Part shown: piece after piece, positions 1 through 8,348 of the stretch
Position numbering within the stretch: position 1 is the stretch's first letter
How the letters are laid out: every line of letters starts with the position of its first letter
NCBI RefSeq assembly: GCF_024171765.1
Contig: NZ_JAMTCI010000001.1
Coordinates: forward strand, 1,775,137-1,839,136
Source of the DNA: Williamsia deligens
GTDB lineage: Bacteria; Actinomycetota; Actinomycetes; Mycobacteriales; Mycobacteriaceae
Length of the DNA stretch: 64,000 nt
Reading direction: 5' to 3'
The notes under the pieces: model-generated
What the model was told of the DNA's origin: nothing
Seen by the model: only the letters and a program-made list of their open reading frames with translations
Database searches by the model: none
Program-made: the position numbers and the translations under genes

Positions 1-766
1 CGGCGACCAGGGCCGGGACGCTGCCGGAGCGCAGGCCGTGCAGGATCGTGACCAGCATCGGCGCGCCGACCATGATCAGGACCGCCGCGTACGGCTCGGG
101 GCCCGCGTAGTAGATGGTGAGCGCGGCCGTGGCGAGGGTGACGGCGATGGCGCGGTCGGTGCGGATCATCCGCGACCACAGCGCGAGCGCGATGGTCGCC
201 GCGACCGCGAGGGTGATGATCGACCAGGGCTTGAAGGCCGCCCACGCCGGTTCGGAGACCGCGTTCGCGTACCGCCCGCCGAGCCAGAACCATCCGGCCG
301 GGTAGTACGGCGCGAGGCCGCGATAGGTCATGTCGGCGAGGCCGTGCGTGTCGGTCAGACGCGTCAGGTACTCGGTGCGGAACTGCTGGTCCACCGAGAT
401 GCCGAACAGGTAGAGCCGGGTGGCGCCGAGCGGCATCGCGAGCGTGACCGTCGTGAACCCCGAGATGCCCACCCACCCGAGCAGGTGCACCAGCAGCGGC
501 GACCGCGACATCCGGTACAGCACAGCGGCGATCACCAGGATCGCGATGGCGACGGCCTGCCCGGCCGTCGTCAGGGCGCCGGTGACGTTGGAGGAGTTGA
601 ACGCCGGCCACTCGACCCGACCGATGACGAACAGTCCGACGGAGGCGACCACCGCCGCGGTGACCACGGCGCCGATCAGGAGCCCGACGGCGCGCAGATG
701 AACGGTCCGCGGGCGCGCCGGCCCGCCGGGGACGGCGATCGGGCGACGGGTGTCCGCGACGGTCAT
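1..766 (-). CDS. aftA: AftA, galactan 5-O-arabinofuranosyltransferase (N-terminal part)
   Basis: Only the first 255 codons are in the window; the gene runs off the left edge. AftA is a GT-C membrane glycosyltransferase that adds the first arabinofuranose from decaprenylphosphoryl-arabinose to the galactan of the cell wall. Seen here: a short basic N-terminus, hydrophobic segments near residues 26-50, 66-85 and 92-116, and then the extracytoplasmic loop GISVDQQFRTEYLTR (122-136), with the acidic residue typical of the family, followed by PYYPAGWFWLGGR (153-165). The ATG lies 8 bp beyond the dprE2 stop, so dprE1-dprE2-aftA look like one operon that makes the donor sugar and then uses it. Confidence 0.93.
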   Translation of the reverse strand, partial: MTVADTRRPIAVPGGPARPRTVHLRAVGLLIGAVVTAAVVASVGLFVIGRVEWPAFNSSNVTGALTTAGQAVAIAILVIAAVLYRMSRSPLLVHLLGWVGISGFTTVTLAMPLGATRLYLFGISVDQQFRTEYLTRLTDTHGLADMTYRGLAPYYPAGWFWLGGRYANAVSEPAWAAFKPWSIITLAVAATIALALWSRMIRTDRAIAVTLATAALTIYYAGPEPYAAVLIMVGAPMLVTILHGLRSGSVPALVA

Positions 767-774
767 CGCGCGGA

Positions 775-1536
775 TCAGATGGGGAGGCGGCGGAAGACCG
801 GGCGCGGGATGTGCCGCAGCACCATCATGATGAACCGGAACGGCGGCGGGGCCCAGACGATCTCCTTGCCCGCGTCTGCGGCACGGACGGCGAGCTGGGC
901 GACGTCCTCCTTGTTCACCGTGAGTGGCGCCTCCTCGACGTGCGCCGACAGTCGCGTGCGGACCTGGCCGGGCCGGATCACCAGGACGCGGACACCGAAC
1001 TCGCGCAACGCCTCACCGAGGCCGAGGAAGAACCCGTCGAGTCCGGCCTTGGTGGAGCCGTAGACGAAGTTCGACCGGCGGACACGCTCACCCGCGACGG
1101 AGCTCATGGCGATGATCTGACCGTGGCGCTGCTCGCGCATCTTCTCCCCGACGAGCACGCCGACGGACACCGCTGCGGTGTAGTTGATCTGCGCGGTGAA
1201 GACGGCCTTGCGCTGGTCCTGCCACAGCTCCTCGTCGACACCCTGGACGCCGAACGCCACGATCGCGACGTCGATGTCGCGCTCGGAGAACGCGTCGTCG
1301 ATCACGGCGGCGTGGGTCTCGGGCGCCAACGCGTCGAAGTCGATGCGGCGCACGGACGCGGCGCCGGCTGCCTTCATGGTCTCGATGGCGGCGTCGCCGG
1401 CCGGGTCACCGGGGACCGTGGCGAGCACGACGTGCATCGGTCCCTTCGAGAGGTACTCGGCGCAGATGGCCAGGCCGATCTCCGACGAGCCGCCGAGGAG
1501 CAGCAGCGATTGCGGGACGCCGACGGCGTTGATCAT
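775..1536 (-). CDS. dprE2: DprE2, decaprenylphospho-2-keto-ribose reductase
   Basis: 253 aa, the family length. It is the NADH-dependent SDR that reduces the 2-keto intermediate released by DprE1 to decaprenylphosphoryl-arabinose, the only arabinose donor for the wall. Seen: the nucleotide-binding stretch [13 protein letters not shown] near the N-terminus, [20 protein letters not shown], the catalytic YGSTKAG motif and the conserved end [12 protein letters not shown]. The chosen start, MINAVGVP, aligns with known DprE2 N-termini. It sits 32 bp after the dprE1 stop and directly before aftA. Confidence 0.95.
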   Translation of the reverse strand: MINAVGVPQSLLLLGGSSEIGLAICAEYLSKGPMHVVLATVPGDPAGDAAIETMKAAGAASVRRIDFDALAPETHAAVIDDAFSERDIDVAIVAFGVQGVDEELWQDQRKAVFTAQINYTAAVSVGVLVGEKMREQRHGQIIAMSSVAGERVRRSNFVYGSTKAGLDGFFLGLGEALREFGVRVLVIRPGQVRTRLSAHVEEAPLTVNKEDVAQLAVRAADAGKEIVWAPPPFRFIMMVLRHIPRPVFRRLPI

Positions 1537-1568
1537 GGAGCTCTCTTCCGTGGGGGTTCTGGTGCGCG

Positions 1569-3014
1569 TCAGGCGAGTTCGAGGCGGCGGGCCATGTCGG
1601 ACATGAAGACGCCGTTCGGGTCGATGCGGCGGCGCACGGCGATCCACTCGTCGATGCGGGGGTACATGGAATGGAACGACTCGGCGCTGGTGCGGGAGTC
1701 CTTCGCGGTGTAGAGCCGCCCGCCCATCGCCATCACGCGGCGGTCGAGGTCGTCGAGAAACGCTGCGAGACCGGCCTTCACGGGGAAGTCGAGGCAGACG
1801 TTCCATCCCTTGAACGGGAACGACAGCGGCGCCTGGTTGCCCTCGCCGAACAGCTTGATCACGTTGAGGAAGCTGACGTGGCCGGAGGCCTGCACGAACT
1901 CGATGGTGCGGGTGAACTCGGCCTCGTTCCCGGTGGGCACGATGAACTGGTACTGGCAGAAGCCACCGCCGCGTCCGTAGGCGTTGTTCCAGTCCCCGAA
2001 CACGTCGAGCATGTGATAGAAGCCCGCGAGGTTCTTGACCTTGCCCTCGCTGGGCGGTCCGATGCGGTAGTAGGCCTCGCCGACGAGGGAGAAGCTGGCC
2101 TTGTTCGCCAGGCCGCGCGGGAAGATGTCCGGGAAACGCACCAACGGCTTGTTGTTGAACAACAACGGATCCGCCGCCAGCTTCGGTGGCAGCTCGTCGA
2201 CGCGGGCTAGGTTGCCCCGCGAGAACGTGCCGCGACCGAGCTTGGGTGGCGCGCTGATCGAGTCGAACCAGCCCGACGCGTACTCGTAGCCGTCCTCGAA
2301 GCCGTCGGCGAGGTGCAGGTCGATGGTCTCCTGCAGTGAGTTCGTCCGTGCGGTGTCGGCGATGAAGTAGGCGCTCTCCGTCCGCTTCATCTGCACCTTG
2401 GCGCGCAGGATGATGCCGGTGAGCCCGATGCCGGCGACGGTGGCCCAGAAGACGGAGCCGTCGGGGTCGTCGGACGTACCCGAGGGCGTCAGCGTGAGGA
2501 TGCGGCCGTCGGCGACGAGCAGCGTCATCTCGACGACGTGGTTGCCGAAGCTGCCCTGGCTGTGGTGGTTCTTGCCGTGGATGTCGTGGGCGATCGCGCC
2601 GCCGATGGTCACCTGACGGGTGCCGGGGAGCACGGGGACCCACAGGCCGAACGGCAGCGCGACCTGCATGAGCGCGTCGAGGCTGACGCCGGCGTCGACG
2701 TCGACGATGCCGGTCTCGGCGTCGATGGAGTGGATGCGGCGGATGCGCGTCATGTCGACCGTGAGGCCGCCGGAGTTCTGGCCGGACTCGTTGTACGACC
2801 GGCCCAGACCGCGGGCGATGACGCCTCTGCGCAGGTAGGACGGCTTGTCGGCCTGGTCGTCGGCGACGCGGGCGACCGCCTTCGCGACGACCTCGACGTC
2901 CGGGGTCGACAGGACGTCTCCGAGGATCGGCGTGGTGCGACTCCAGCCCACGAGTCGGCGGGACTCGACGGGGAGGTCGTCGCCGGCGGCGGGGGTCGCG
3001 TTCATGGTGGACAT
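1569..3014 (-). CDS. dprE1: DprE1, decaprenylphospho-ribose 2-epimerase (FAD oxidase subunit)
   Basis: 481 aa. It oxidises the 2'-hydroxyl of decaprenylphosphoryl-ribose, the first half of the epimerisation completed by DprE2. It is a VAO-type flavoprotein: the PP-loop region contains [19 protein letters not shown] and the C-terminal substrate domain contains [13 protein letters not shown]. The cysteine in that last motif is the residue equivalent to Cys387 of M. tuberculosis DprE1, the covalent target of benzothiazinones, so the enzyme should be sensitive (inference). The ATG at 3014 encodes [11 protein letters not shown] and lies 8 nt after a TAGGCT box, suggesting a leaderless mRNA. Longer upstream reading is discarded because it leaves the conserved region. 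Confidence 0.95.
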   Translation of the reverse strand: MSTMNATPAAGDDLPVESRRLVGWSRTTPILGDVLSTPDVEVVAKAVARVADDQADKPSYLRRGVIARGLGRSYNESGQNSGGLTVDMTRIRRIHSIDAETGIVDVDAGVSLDALMQVALPFGLWVPVLPGTRQVTIGGAIAHDIHGKNHHSQGSFGNHVVEMTLLVADGRILTLTPSGTSDDPDGSVFWATVAGIGLTGIILRAKVQMKRTESAYFIADTARTNSLQETIDLHLADGFEDGYEYASGWFDSISAPPKLGRGTFSRGNLARVDELPPKLAADPLLFNNKPLVRFPDIFPRGLANKASFSLVGEAYYRIGPPSEGKVKNLAGFYHMLDVFGDWNNAYGRGGGFCQYQFIVPTGNEAEFTRTIEFVQASGHVSFLNVIKLFGEGNQAPLSFPFKGWNVCLDFPVKAGLAAFLDDLDRRVMAMGGRLYTAKDSRTSAESFHSMYPRIDEWIAVRRRIDPNGVFMSDMARRLELA

Positions 3015-3022
3015 CGCCGCAC

Positions 3023-3028
3023 AGCCTA
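3023..3028 (-). promoter_or_regulatory. -10 box of leaderless dprE1 transcript
   Basis: TAGGCT on the minus strand, 8 nt before the dprE1 ATG. TANNNT boxes 6-8 nt ahead of a start codon are typical of leaderless mRNAs in actinobacteria. No clear -35 was seen. Confidence 0.5.
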
Positions 3029-3119
3029 ACGCCTCGCTCGGCCCCGACCGTTCGTGCTGCGTGGTCTGCCTGCGGCTACGCGTTGTGATCTGACACGCGG
3101 TCGTGTGAGAATCACGCGC

Positions 3120-3920
3120 ATGGCCTCGAAGAAGAGCGTGTTCATCACCGGCGCCGCGGCGGGTATCGGCCGCAAAGCCGCCCTCTCGTTCGCCCGCAAG
3201 GGCTACACGGTCGGCGGGTTCGACATCGACGAGGTCGGCCTCAAATCGCTCAAGGACGAGATCGAGGACCTGGGCACCACCGCGGTCGTCGGCCACCTCG
3301 ACGTCACCGACGCCGACGAGTTCGCCGAGCGTCTGAAGGAGTTCACCGACACCACCGGCGGTCGCCTCGACGTGATGCTGAACAACGCGGGCATCCTCAT
3401 CGCCGGGAAGTTCGAGGAGATCAAGGTGTCGACCCTCCACAAGGAGATCGACATCAACTGCAAGGGCGTCGTCAACGGCCTGCACGCCGCGTTCCCGTAC
3501 CTCAAGGCGACGAAGAACTCGGTGGCCATCAACCTGGCGTCGGCGTCGGCGATCTACGGTCAGGCCGAGCTCGCGAACTACAGCTCGACCAAGCACTTCG
3601 TACGGTCCATCACCGAGGCGCTCGACATCGAGTGGGGCGAGCACGACATCCGCGTCGTCGCGATCTGGCCGCTCTACGTGCAGACCGCGATGACCGCGAA
3701 CATCAAGACCGGCACCACCGACCGTCTCGGCATCAAGCTCGGGCCGCAGGACGTCGCGGACCGCATCCTCGAGGCGGCCGAGCCGGGCCTGTTCAGCAAG
3801 GTGATCCACCAGGTGCACTACACGGTGGGGACGCAGACACGCATCCTGCAGGCCGGGTCGCGGTTCTCGCCGATCTACCTCACCCGCCTGGTGAACAAGT
3901 CCCTCGCCGGTGGCCACTGA
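3120..3920 (+). CDS. SDR-family oxidoreductase
   Basis: 266 aa classical short-chain dehydrogenase. Seen: dinucleotide motif TGAAAGIG near residues 10-17, NNAG, the catalytic serine in [11 protein letters not shown] and the active-site pair in YSSTKHF. The C-terminal tail beyond residue 200 carries no motif I recognise. Substrate unknown. The gene is divergent from dprE1 (105 bp between starts) and overlaps the next gene by 11 bp, so the two are probably co-transcribed. The ATG at 3120 was chosen because the Rossmann strand begins a few residues later. Confidence 0.85.
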   Translation: MASKKSVFITGAAAGIGRKAALSFARKGYTVGGFDIDEVGLKSLKDEIEDLGTTAVVGHLDVTDADEFAERLKEFTDTTGGRLDVMLNNAGILIAGKFEEIKVSTLHKEIDINCKGVVNGLHAAFPYLKATKNSVAINLASASAIYGQAELANYSSTKHFVRSITEALDIEWGEHDIRVVAIWPLYVQTAMTANIKTGTTDRLGIKLGPQDVADRILEAAEPGLFSKVIHQVHYTVGTQTRILQAGSRFSPIYLTRLVNKSLAGGH

Positions 3921-4356
3921 GTCGACCGGCAGCACCGCGCCGATCGTCGTCAGCGCCGCGATCATCCGCGACGCGACCGGACGGATCCTGCTCGTCCGCA
4001 AACGGGGCACCACCCGGTTCATGATGCCGGGCGGCAAGCCGGAACCCGGCGAGTCGCCGCTGGACACGGTGGTCCGTGAGGTCGCCGAGGAGGTCGGGAT
4101 CGACCTCGACCCGGCCACGGTGGAGTCCTGGGGTCGGATCAAGGCGGTGGCCGCCAACGAGGCGGACACCGTGCTGCTGGCCGATGTCTTCGACTGCGGG
4201 ACGGTCGACGGCGACGGGTCGCACATCACGGTCGCGGCGGAGATCGCCGAACTCCGCTGGCACGACGTGACCGACGACGACCGCGACGATCTCGCGCCGC
4301 TCTTCGTCGACGATGTCCTCCCGATCCTCCGTCGTCAGGCCCCCGACACCCCCTGA
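3910..4356 (+). CDS. Nudix hydrolase
   Basis: 148 aa with a GTG start inside the end of the preceding SDR gene. The Nudix box is complete: [20 protein letters not shown] followed by EVGI, with all the glutamates that bind the metal. Family members hydrolyse nucleoside diphosphates linked to another moiety, including oxidised nucleotides; nothing here sets the substrate. It is followed at once by the first 21-bp repeat array. Confidence 0.85.
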   Translation: MATESTGSTAPIVVSAAIIRDATGRILLVRKRGTTRFMMPGGKPEPGESPLDTVVREVAEEVGIDLDPATVESWGRIKAVAANEADTVLLADVFDCGTVDGDGSHITVAAEIAELRWHDVTDDDRDDLAPLFVDDVLPILRRQAPDTP

Positions 4357-4363
4357 CCCGGAC

Positions 4364-4468
4364 CCATCTGTTGGGCGGCAGGAACCGTCTGTTGGGCACC
4401 CGGAACCGTCTGTTGGGCACCCGGACCCGTCTGTGGGGCAGTAGGAACCGTCCATTGGGCGGCAGAAG
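4364..4468 (+). repeat. 21-bp intergenic repeat array A (5 direct units)
   Basis: Five head-to-tail units of exactly 21 bp, starting at 4364, 4385, 4406, 4427 and 4448. The commonest unit begins CCGTCTGTTGGGCACC and ends CGGAA. The CCGTC..TTGGGC core is held while the 7 nt after it vary. The array begins 7 bp after the Nudix stop codon. The same period and core recur at 5687-5809 and 14130-14294. Confidence 0.9.
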
Positions 4469-4810
4469 ACACTCGGCGACAATTGTGGTCGGGGTATACG
4501 GGCAGAGAAGTCGGTCTGCGGGTCGTTCTCGTCCCGCATCCCTCACTCCTCGAGGTCGGGCTCGGTCCGGTTGCACGCCGTGTGCCCACACGTCCACAAC
4601 GCCTACACAGACGTCGAGATGTTCGCGAGTACATCTCGATGAGCACCCGACGGTGTCGACGTCGGGTGCTCCTATGCCCCTCCATGCCCTGCAGGCTAGG
4701 CATCAATCCGGGCGGATTGCCCTGCGAAAACCGACTACGTCGTTCTATCGTGCGAGAACAGCGGCGCCGGCGAAAGTCGTGCCACCGCAACCGAAGGAGT
4801 GGCGCAGCGG
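4469..4810. other. Gene-free region between repeat array A and the DUF4190 gene
   Basis: With array A this makes a 454-bp stretch without a supported gene. It holds two adjacent perfect inverted repeats (4616-4637 and 4641-4671) and the leader of the following gene, including a strong AAGGAG at 4794-4799. I found no convincing ORF or tRNA in it. Confidence 0.5.
4616..4671 (+). terminator. Tandem perfect hairpins (possible terminator or structured RNA)
   Basis: Hairpin 1: GAGATGT (4616-4622) pairs with ACATCTC (4631-4637). Hairpin 2: GAGCACCCGAC (4641-4651) pairs with GTCGGGTGCTC (4661-4671) around a 9-nt loop. There is no U-run after either, so termination is only one reading; a small structured RNA or a regulatory leader is possible. 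Confidence 0.45.
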
Positions 4811-5530
4811 ATGTCGACCAACGACTCGGAGACTACGGCGCTCACCAAAACGCCCGCTTCCTCCCTACCCGACCCGATCAACGTCTACGCCGTGATCTCG
4901 CTGGTGGCAGCACTACTTGGCCTGTTCCCGGTCGCAATCGTGTTCGGAATACTGGCGTTCACCCGCCCAGTTGGTCGCGGCATCGCGATCGCCGGCCTCG
5001 TCCTGGGGATCCTCGAGCTCGCGGCGTTGCTGTTGGCGTTCTTCGGTGTGGCGAGCGCCTTCAACGACGACTCCGACTCCAGTGCCGCGCAGACGGTCAC
5101 CAGCAGCGTGTTCGAGCCGTTCATTCCGACCGGTGAGGCGGCATCAACGACCACGTCGCCAGCCCCGTCGCCCACGGAGACCGCTCTCCCGCCCACTACG
5201 ACCGCGCTGACGCAGGCAACACCAACAGCCGTGATCGGCGACTTCTGCACCGATCACGACGCTCAGGCAACAACTGCCGACGGAAGCACCGCCTATTGCT
5301 CCAGGCGCGCTGGTACCGACGCCTACCTGTGGGCTTCTAGTCCGGGACTCATTCCCAACCCCGATCTGCCGCAACAGTCCACGCCACCCGTCGGTGGAAC
5401 CGATGCACCCGTGATCGGATCACCCTGCTCCACCTCAGAGCTCGGGCAGATCCGAGCGTCGGCGTCAGGACAGCGCGTCAGATGCGGTTACACCGGGGAG
5501 GACTCAGTGCTGTGGCTCGCGCTCGACTGA
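4811..5530 (+). CDS. DUF4190-domain membrane protein with two Cys-pair modules
   Basis: 239 aa. Two hydrophobic segments (about residues 22-45 and 50-80) around TRPVGRGIAIAGLVLGILEL match the DUF4190 pattern, followed by a Thr/Pro/Ser-rich linker. The C-terminal half holds two related modules of about 38 residues, each opening with VIG..C and closing with a second Cys and a LW pair: one from VIGDFC, the other from VIGSPC. They look like a tandem duplication and probably sit outside the cell. ATG 4811 follows AAGGAG by 11 nt; the GTG at 4799 overlaps that ribosome-binding site. Codon choice is less GC-biased than in the neighbours. Function unknown. Confidence 0.75.
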   Translation: MSTNDSETTALTKTPASSLPDPINVYAVISLVAALLGLFPVAIVFGILAFTRPVGRGIAIAGLVLGILELAALLLAFFGVASAFNDDSDSSAAQTVTSSVFEPFIPTGEAASTTTSPAPSPTETALPPTTTALTQATPTAVIGDFCTDHDAQATTADGSTAYCSRRAGTDAYLWASSPGLIPNPDLPQQSTPPVGGTDAPVIGSPCSTSELGQIRASASGQRVRCGYTGEDSVLWLALD

Positions 5531-5686
5531 CCCCATTCATCTGTAGATAGAGCCCAGAATCGGCGGCACGGCCACCGGAGACTGACAGAACCAGGTTGCT
5601 ACAGGTACCCCACTTCGCCCACTACGGGTTCGCGAACAGGTTCGTCGACTCGCGCAGCGAGACGCCGACCCCGGTGTCATAGGGAG

Positions 5687-5809
5687 CCATCAGTTGGGCA
5701 GTTGGGCTGCAACAGCATCTCCGACCGCCCAACGAACGGTTCCTCGTGCCCAACGAACGGCGCCAAACGCCCAACGAACGGTTTCTGGTGCCCAACGAAC
5801 GGGATTACT
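5687..5809 (-). repeat. 21-bp repeat array B (4 inverted units plus one forward partial copy)
   Basis: Four contiguous 21-bp units at 5726, 5747, 5768 and 5789, each containing GCCCAACGAACGG, the reverse complement of CCGTTCGTTGGGC. A partial copy in the opposite direction, CCATCAGTTGGGCA, lies at 5687-5700. The last unit runs over the stop codon of the oxidoreductase at 5805. The array lies between two convergent genes. Confidence 0.9.
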
Positions 5810-7319
5810 GCAGCGCCCAGCGGGCCGAGTTGTGTCCGGGGATCCCGCTGACGCCGCCACCGCGCCGGGCCCCCGCTCCGGCGATGCTCAGGCGCGGATG
5901 ACGGGTCTCGACCCCCCACGTGCCGACCTCGTCGTCGCTCTCCGCCCACGGCCACTGCAGCGACCGGTGGAAGATGTGTCCGCCGGGCAACGCGGGTGAC
6001 ACCTCGAGGTCCAGGGGTGTCCGCACCTCGATGCATGGCTGCCCGTTCGCGTCCCGGGCGATGACATCCGTGATCGGTTCCGCGAGAACCGAGTCCAGCG
6101 ACCTCAGTGTCGCGGCCACCGCCCGCTCGCGGGAGTCGTCGGCACCGAACACACCGGGTGGCATGTGCAGCCCGAAGAGGGTGAGCGTCTGCATCCCGTC
6201 GGTGCCCGGACCGAGGATGCTGCGGTCGGACAGTGTGTGACAGTAGATCTCGCACGGCGGGACGTCCGGTACCTGCCCGCGGCTCGCCTGTTCCCACGCC
6301 GTGTGCAGCTGATCGAATCCCTCGTTCACGTGCAGTGTCCCGGAGAACGCCGCGACGGGGTCGACCCGCGGGTCGCGCAGTGCGGGCAGCCGGGTCAGCA
6401 TGAGGTTTACCTTGAGCTGGGCGCCCTGCGGATTCGTCTCGGTGTCAACAGGTTCCGACAGCACCGTGTTGAGAACGGCAGGTGCGCATGCGGCGTGCAG
6501 ACTGGAGGCCCGAGCCGCCCCGCCGCGCCACTCGACGGTCCCGTCGGCGGGGTCGACGGCGACGACCTCTGCGCTGGTGAGGATCTCGGCACCCGCGTCC
6601 AGCGCGGCCCGCGCGAGCGCCTCGGTCACCGCGCCCATGCCCCCGACGGGGACGTCCCAGTCGCCGGTGCCGTTGCCGATGAGGTGGTAGAGCAGGCAGA
6701 TGTTCTGGCGCAGTGAGGCGTCGTCGAGGTCGGCGAACGTCCCGATGAGTGAGTCGGTCGCGATGATGCCGCGGACGGTGTCGTCGCGGAACTCCCGTCG
6801 CAGCCACTCGCCCAGGGGGCGGTCGACAAGATCGGGCCACACGTCCCCGACCAGCCCCCGCGCGGTGTCCGTCGACGGCAGCGGGCGGGTCATCGTCGGG
6901 AACAGTCGCTGCGCCACCTCCGACATCGCACCGTAGAACCGTTGCCACGCATCGAAATCGTCGTCGGACCCGGTCGCCGACCGGAAGGATGCGCGAGTAG
7001 CGGCGTCGTCCTGTGCGTCGACGAGGATGCCGCGGCCCGGATCGCCGGGCACCGGTGTGTACGACGAGTAGCGGCGGCGCACCAGGCGCAGGTCGAGATC
7101 GAGGTCGGCGATGACGTGCTGCGGCAGCAGCGACACCAGATACGAGTACCGCGACAGTCTCGCCGCGACGCCGGGGAACACCGGCGCGGAGATGGCCGCG
7201 CCACCGACGTGATCGGACCGCTCGAGCACCAGCACCCGACGTCCGGCCCGCGCGAGATACGCGGCCGCGGTGAGCCCGTTGTGGCCGGCGCCGATCACGA
7301 TGTCGTCGTAGGTGCGCAC
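5805..7319 (-). CDS. FAD-dependent oxidoreductase, phytoene-desaturase/PYROXD2-like
   Basis: 504 aa. It opens with the dinucleotide-binding sequence VIGAGHNGLTAAAYLARAG, has the ARDANG / PALPGGHIFH region, and closes with the flavin-binding tail GVSGIPGHNSARWAL. This is the architecture of the phytoene desaturase/carotenoid isomerase-like family; no carotenoid genes are nearby, so the substrate is open. The GTG at 7319 starts just before the Rossmann strand. Its start is only 24 bp from that of the divergent acuI-like gene, so the two promoters must overlap coding sequence. Confidence 0.8.
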   Translation of the reverse strand: MRTYDDIVIGAGHNGLTAAAYLARAGRRVLVLERSDHVGGAAISAPVFPGVAARLSRYSYLVSLLPQHVIADLDLDLRLVRRRYSSYTPVPGDPGRGILVDAQDDAATRASFRSATGSDDDFDAWQRFYGAMSEVAQRLFPTMTRPLPSTDTARGLVGDVWPDLVDRPLGEWLRREFRDDTVRGIIATDSLIGTFADLDDASLRQNICLLYHLIGNGTGDWDVPVGGMGAVTEALARAALDAGAEILTSAEVVAVDPADGTVEWRGGAARASSLHAACAPAVLNTVLSEPVDTETNPQGAQLKVNLMLTRLPALRDPRVDPVAAFSGTLHVNEGFDQLHTAWEQASRGQVPDVPPCEIYCHTLSDRSILGPGTDGMQTLTLFGLHMPPGVFGADDSRERAVAATLRSLDSVLAEPITDVIARDANGQPCIEVRTPLDLEVSPALPGGHIFHRSLQWPWAESDDEVGTWGVETRHPRLSIAGAGARRGGGVSGIPGHNSARWALQ

Positions 7320-7330
7320 GCCCCACACGC

Positions 7331-7336
7331 TAGCGT
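7331..7336 (+). promoter_or_regulatory. -10 box of the leaderless acuI-like gene
   Basis: TAGCGT, 7 nt before GTG 7344. It sits inside the 24-bp gap between two divergent start codons. Confidence 0.5.
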
Positions 7337-7343
7337 CGATCGG

Positions 7344-8345
7344 GTGAGCACCTACTCCGCCCGCGTGGCCCGCGAATCCGACGGCGACATCACCCTGCAC
7401 ACCGAGACCGTCGACGACGACTTCCTGCCCGAGGGCGGGGTCCGCATCGACGTGACCCATTCGTCGGTGAACTACAAGGACGCCCTCGCGATCACGCCGA
7501 AGGGTGGTGTGGTGCGGAACTACCCGATCGTCCCCGGCATCGATCTCGCCGGCACCGTCGCCTCCAGCGACGACCCGGGCTTCGCGCCCGGCGACCCGGT
7601 GCTGCTGCACGGCTACGAGACCGGGGTCTCCCGCCACGGTGGGTACGCCGAGCGCGCCGCCGGCCCCGCGGACCAGATCGTCGCCCTGGGGGACGGACTC
7701 ACCCCTGCGCAGGCCGCGACGATCGGTACGGCCGGGTTCACCGCCGCGATGAGTGTGGCCGCCCTCGTCGACCGCGGACTACGCCCCGGCGACGGCAAGG
7801 TCCTCGTCACCGGCGCGACCGGCGGTGTCGGGATCGTCGCGGTCGACCTGCTGGCCGGGCTCGGTTACGAGGTCGTCGCCTCGACCGGAAAGTCCCACGC
7901 CCACGACCTGCTCACCGAGCTGGGCGCCGCCGAGATCATCGGCCGGGTGCCCGAGGATCCGGACGCGAAGATCAAGCCGCTGGGCAGCGAGACCTGGGCC
8001 GCCGCGGTCGACTGTGTCGGCGGACCGACGCTCGCCTGGGTGCTCTCGACCATCCGGTACGGCGGCGCGGTCGCGGCCAGCGGCCTGACGGGTGGGGCCG
8101 GCCTCCCGACGACGGTGATGCCCTTCATCCTGCGGGGTGTCGCGCTCCTCGGGATCGACTCGGTGCAGGCCCCGATCGATGCCCGCCGTGCGCTGTGGGC
8201 CCGTCTCGCCGACGACCTGCGACCGCCCCACCTCGACCGCATCACCACCGAGGTGGCCGTCGGCGAGGTCGATCAGGCACTCGCCGAGATCAAGCGCGGC
8301 GAGCGCATCGGCCGCACGCTGGTGCGTGTCGCCGGCGGGTTCTGA
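7344..8345 (+). CDS. MDR-family acrylyl-CoA reductase-like protein (AcuI/YhdH)
   Basis: 333 aa. Zinc-free medium-chain reductase: SSVNYKDALAITPKGGVVR and YPIVPGIDLAGTV are hallmark YhdH/AcuI sequences, and VLVTGATGGVGIVAVDLLAG binds NADPH. Known members reduce acrylyl-CoA to propionyl-CoA, which detoxifies a reactive intermediate; that specificity is inferred from family only. Leaderless GTG start. It ends 3 bp from the stop of the convergent alcohol dehydrogenase. Confidence 0.85.
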   Translation: MSTYSARVARESDGDITLHTETVDDDFLPEGGVRIDVTHSSVNYKDALAITPKGGVVRNYPIVPGIDLAGTVASSDDPGFAPGDPVLLHGYETGVSRHGGYAERAAGPADQIVALGDGLTPAQAATIGTAGFTAAMSVAALVDRGLRPGDGKVLVTGATGGVGIVAVDLLAGLGYEVVASTGKSHAHDLLTELGAAEIIGRVPEDPDAKIKPLGSETWAAAVDCVGGPTLAWVLSTIRYGGAVAASGLTGGAGLPTTVMPFILRGVALLGIDSVQAPIDARRALWARLADDLRPPHLDRITTEVAVGEVDQALAEIKRGERIGRTLVRVAGGF

Positions 8346-8348
8346 CCT

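Noticed and set aside
4364-4468. Repeat arrays as a CRISPR
   Set aside because: Units are contiguous at 21 bp with only 7 variable bases, no spacers of 30 bp or more, and no cas genes in the window.
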